From positions 1 to 7,069 of the forward strand of contig URSO01000083.1 in the NCBI GenBank assembly GCA_900550415.1: a stretch of 7,069 bases of DNA. Reading direction: 5' to 3'. A model generated the notes under the pieces. It was not told where the DNA came from. It did not search any database and worked only from the letters and a program-made list of their open reading frames with translations. The translations under genes and the position numbers were made by a program. This document shows, one piece after another, positions 4,575-7,069 of this stretch (positions within the stretch are counted from its first letter, which is position 1; the number at the start of each line of letters is the position of its first letter). The DNA is from an uncultured Collinsella sp. (GTDB lineage Bacteria > Actinomycetota > Coriobacteriia > Coriobacteriales > Coriobacteriaceae).

Positions 4575-6945
4575 CGACAACGCGCTGGTGGTGGCGCTCG
4601 ATACCTCGACCGACATGCTTGCCTGCGCGGCAAGCTGGATTGATGGGCAGACGGGCGAGACGAAGCTCGTGAGTGGCGACCACATGTGTCGCCGTCACGC
4701 CAACGTTGAGCTCGTGAATACCGTTGATGGCGTGCTGGCTCAAGCCGGTCTGGATCGCAGCGATGTTGGTTGCTATGTGGTCGGCCGCGGCCCGGGGTCC
4801 TTTACGGGTGTGCGCATCGGCATCTCCACTGCCAAGGGCCTCGCGCGTGGTGCCAATGTTCCGCTGCTGGGCGTGTCGACGCTCGACGCTTGCGCTTGGA
4901 CGGCGTGGAAGGCTGGCGTGCGCGGCAAGCTTGGTATCTTGGCCGATGCTATGCGCGGTGAGGTATATCCGGCGCTGTATATGCTGGTCGATGAGGGCCC
5001 CGAGCGTCAATTTGAGCGCGAACACGTGGTCAAGGCCGCCGTGGCGCTCGATGAGTGGCGCCGAGCAGCGGACTGGGACCAGGTTCAGCTGACCGGTGAC
5101 GGTCTCGTGCGCTATGGCAAGCTGCTGGGTGAGGACGAGACCGTCCGCTGCGTGGAGCGCGACCTGTGGTGGCCTTCGGGCGAGGGCTTGCTGCTCGCGC
5201 ACGCTGCGGGTGACGGCGATCCGGCTCGCGTCCTGCCGATTTACACGCGCCTTTCGGATGCCGAGGAAAACGAGCGCAAGCGTCTTGGTCTTGCTGAGAG
5301 TGCACAGAGCGAAATTACGGGCGTTGCCGATGAGCTCGCCGGTCGTCATCTGCAGTTTCGTCCCATGGGCGCGGCGGATGCCGAGGGCGCGAGCGCGCTA
5401 GAGGCTGCCTGCTTTGAAGGTGCCGGACACAAGGCGTGGACGCCGGGCATGTTCCTGTCCGAACTGGGCGAGGACGTCGCTGCGCCGCGTAGTTGGTGGG
5501 TGGCACACGACGACGGCAAGCTGCTGGGCCTTGCCGGCGGTATGGTCGTGGACGGTGATGTGCAGATTCTGGATGTCGCCGTCGACCCGGCACATCGCCG
5601 TGAGGGCATTGCCCGCAAGCTGCTGTCGCATGTGAGCTATGATGCCCAGATGCTCGGCTGCACTACGGCTTCGCTCGAGGTCGAGGACGGTAACGAGGGA
5701 GCGACCGCGCTTTATAACGTTCTGGGCTTTACCGAGGCTGGCCGTCGCCGCGGCTACTATGGTGCCGGCAAGGACGCCATCGTCATGACGGCTCCGCTGC
5801 CCCTGGTGCTTCCGGTCGACAATGCTTCGCCCGAGCCGACGGCGGCAGAGCAGCGCGTATGGCCGCTGCCTGCGCCTGGGCGCTCCGAGGGGGAGCGTGC
5901 CGAAATTGAGCGCCGCCGCCTAGTGCTCGCTATCGAGAGCTCCTGCGACGAGACGGCCGTGGCGATTATCGATGCGGATGGCAATATGCTGGCTAACCAG
6001 GTGTCGACACAGATTGATTTTCACGCCCGCTTTGGCGGCGTGGTGCCCGAGATCGCCTCGCGCAAACACGTTGAGGTGATTGTGAGTGTCGTGGATGCGG
6101 CGCTCGAGGATGCCGCAGCATCGCTTGGTCTTGAGGGTGGAGCCATCGCGCCGAGCGAACTCGCCGCTGTTGGCGTGACACAGGGTCCGGGCCTGGTGGG
6201 TGCTCTGGTAGTGGGCGTCGCCTTCGCCAAGGGCTTTGCCTATGCCGCCGGCAAGCCGCTCGTGTGCGTCAACCATCTGGAGGGCCATCTGTTCGCCAAC
6301 CTGCTGGCGCAGCCCGATCTCAGGCCGCCGTTTATCTTCACGCTCGTCTCGGGCGGTCATACCATGCTCGTGCACGTGAAGGCATGGGGCGACTACGAGG
6401 TACTTGGTGAGACACTCGACGATGCTGTGGGCGAGGCCTTCGACAAGGTAGCCAAGGCGTTGGGTCTGGGCTATCCCGGTGGCCCCATCATCTCCAAGCT
6501 GGCCGAGACGGGCAACCCCCGCGCGATCGATTTTCCTCGCGCGCTTAACAGCAGGGGAGACTATCGTTTCTCGCTTTCGGGTCTTAAAACGGCCGTGACG
6601 CTCTACATTGAACAGGAGACCAAAGCCGGGCGCACGATTCACCTGCCCGATCTGGCGGCTTCGTTTGAGGCAGCTGTCTTTGACGTGCAGTACAAGAAGG
6701 CCAAAAACGCCCTGCATGCCACCGGGTGCAAGGAGTATTGCATCGGCGGTGGTGTCTCGGCCAATCCGCATCTGCGCGAGATGATGATCAAGAAGCTCGG
6801 GCGTCAGGGGATCCGCGTGACGGTGCCGCCCTTGTCTGCCTGCACCGATAACGCTGCCATGATCGCGGAGGTCGCTCGCCGTAAATTCGACCGAGGTGAA
6901 ATCTCGCCGTTCGACGTCGATGCCGATCCGAACATGACGCTGTAG
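4561..6945 (+). CDS. tsaD: Fused TsaB-RimI-TsaD: t6A synthesis subunits with an N-acetyltransferase domain between them
   Basis: A 794-aa fusion of three proteins that are usually separate. Residues about 8-231 are TsaB, the ASKHA-fold partner of TsaD: ALDTS at 14-18, GRGPGSFTGVRIG at 75-87, DAMRGEVY at 129-136, ending PIYTRL. After a charged linker (about 232-262), residues about 263-413 are a GNAT domain of the RimI type: VAVDPAHRREGIARKLL at 339-355 (acetyl-CoA loop R346-x-x-G349-x-A351) and LEVEDGNEGATALYNVLGF at 372-390 (N378, Y385), then RRRGYY. RimI classically acetylates the N-terminus of ribosomal protein S18. A Pro/Ala/Glu-rich linker (about 414-453) leads to TsaD, residues 454-794: AIESSCDET (457-465), metal ligands H572 and H576 in NHLEGH, SGGHT (597-601), GGGVSAN (729-735), and D763 in CTDNAAMIA. 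TsaD transfers the threonylcarbamoyl group from TC-AMP to A37 of tRNA. All three domains look complete with no frameshift. TsaC/Sua5, which makes TC-AMP, is not in the window. It overlaps tsaE by 14 nt. Confidence 0.95.
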   Translation: MSLHNDNALVVALDTSTDMLACAASWIDGQTGETKLVSGDHMCRRHANVELVNTVDGVLAQAGLDRSDVGCYVVGRGPGSFTGVRIGISTAKGLARGANVPLLGVSTLDACAWTAWKAGVRGKLGILADAMRGEVYPALYMLVDEGPERQFEREHVVKAAVALDEWRRAADWDQVQLTGDGLVRYGKLLGEDETVRCVERDLWWPSGEGLLLAHAAGDGDPARVLPIYTRLSDAEENERKRLGLAESAQSEITGVADELAGRHLQFRPMGAADAEGASALEAACFEGAGHKAWTPGMFLSELGEDVAAPRSWWVAHDDGKLLGLAGGMVVDGDVQILDVAVDPAHRREGIARKLLSHVSYDAQMLGCTTASLEVEDGNEGATALYNVLGFTEAGRRRGYYGAGKDAIVMTAPLPLVLPVDNASPEPTAAEQRVWPLPAPGRSEGERAEIERRRLVLAIESSCDETAVAIIDADGNMLANQVSTQIDFHARFGGVVPEIASRKHVEVIVSVVDAALEDAAASLGLEGGAIAPSELAAVGVTQGPGLVGALVVGVAFAKGFAYAAGKPLVCVNHLEGHLFANLLAQPDLRPPFIFTLVSGGHTMLVHVKAWGDYEVLGETLDDAVGEAFDKVAKALGLGYPGGPIISKLAETGNPRAIDFPRALNSRGDYRFSLSGLKTAVTLYIEQETKAGRTIHLPDLAASFEAAVFDVQYKKAKNALHATGCKEYCIGGGVSANPHLREMMIKKLGRQGIRVTVPPLSACTDNAAMIAEVARRKFDRGEISPFDVDADPNMTL

Positions 6946-7020
6946 TTGCAAAGGTGCGATCCCCGGCGCTGCCCGGGCGCCAACGGCCGCATATGAACTT
7001 TCCTGCTCTACAGTCCTGCT

Positions 7021-7057
7021 CACGACGGAGGCCACATTAAGTGGCCTCCTGTTCGTG
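7021..7057 (+). terminator. Strong hairpin after the operon, possible terminator
   Basis: GGAGGCCAC (7027-7035) pairs perfectly with GTGGCCTCC (7041-7049) around a 5-nt ATTAA loop. An outer CACGA (7021-7025) can pair with TCGTG (7053-7057) across a small internal loop. There is no real T-tract after the core stem (TGTTCGTGCGG), so it does not meet the classic intrinsic terminator pattern on either strand. It lies 75 nt past the last stop codon, where an operon end is expected. A regulatory leader of a downstream gene is the alternative. Confidence 0.5.
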
Positions 7058-7069
7058 CGGAACTCGCGA

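Noticed and set aside
4459..5349. 296-codon open frame on the - strand opposite tsaE and the TsaB domain
   Set aside because: It is antisense to strongly recognised genes, resembles no family, and is Arg/His/Ala-rich as expected for a shadow of GC-biased coding DNA.
6965..6981. GGCGC/GCGCC inverted repeat with a 7-nt loop just after the fusion stop
   Set aside because: Only 5 bp, in a GC-rich stretch that can fold in competing ways, and with no T-run; too weak to call a terminator.
7009..7014. TACAGT as a -10 box for a downstream gene
   Set aside because: No acceptable -35 at 16-18 bp and no visible coding start after it within the window.
5920..7035. 371-codon open frame on the - strand opposite the TsaD domain
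   Set aside because: The + strand carries all TsaD motifs over the same stretch; the antisense product shows no recognisable domain.

Overview
This window looks like chromosomal core-genome DNA from a high-GC Gram-positive bacterium. I infer a member of the Coriobacteriia, in the Collinsella/Atopobium neighbourhood. The inference rests on the moderately high GC coding bias, the acpS-nnr-alr gene order and a three-domain TsaB-RimI-TsaD fusion protein. It comes from pattern recognition only, with no database search. There are no mobile elements, CRISPR arrays, tRNA or rRNA genes.

Layout, all on the + strand: positions 1-122 are an upstream leader with two weak sigma70-like promoter candidates and a possible end of an upstream terminator. 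Six tightly packed genes follow: acpS (123-662, holo-ACP synthase with an extra C-terminal tail), nnr (663-2279, bifunctional NAD(P)HX epimerase/dehydratase), alr (2282-3427, alanine racemase), a type 4 uracil-DNA glycosylase with a 4Fe-4S cluster (3436-4092), tsaE (4068-4574, ATPase of the t6A machinery) and a fused tsaB-rimI-tsaD gene (4561-6945, 794 aa). Gaps are 0, 2 and 8 nt, followed by overlaps of 25 and 14 nt, so this is very probably one operon with translational coupling. Positions 6946-7069 are non-coding and hold a strong hairpin that may end the transcript.

Functions: acpS activates acyl carrier protein for lipid synthesis, nnr repairs damaged NAD(P)H, alr supplies D-alanine for peptidoglycan, and the glycosylase removes uracil from DNA. 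tsaE plus the fusion encode everything for the universal tRNA t6A37 modification except the TsaC/TsaC2 (Sua5) step, which must be elsewhere. RimI, an N-alpha-acetyltransferase classically acting on ribosomal protein S18, sits in the middle of the fusion. The theme is housekeeping: metabolite and DNA repair, envelope precursors and translation fidelity.

The most interesting item is the single-polypeptide TsaB-RimI-TsaD, next to and overlapping tsaE. The families are well known and I do not see an entirely new system. The fusion architecture and the AcpS tail are the parts that deserve attention.
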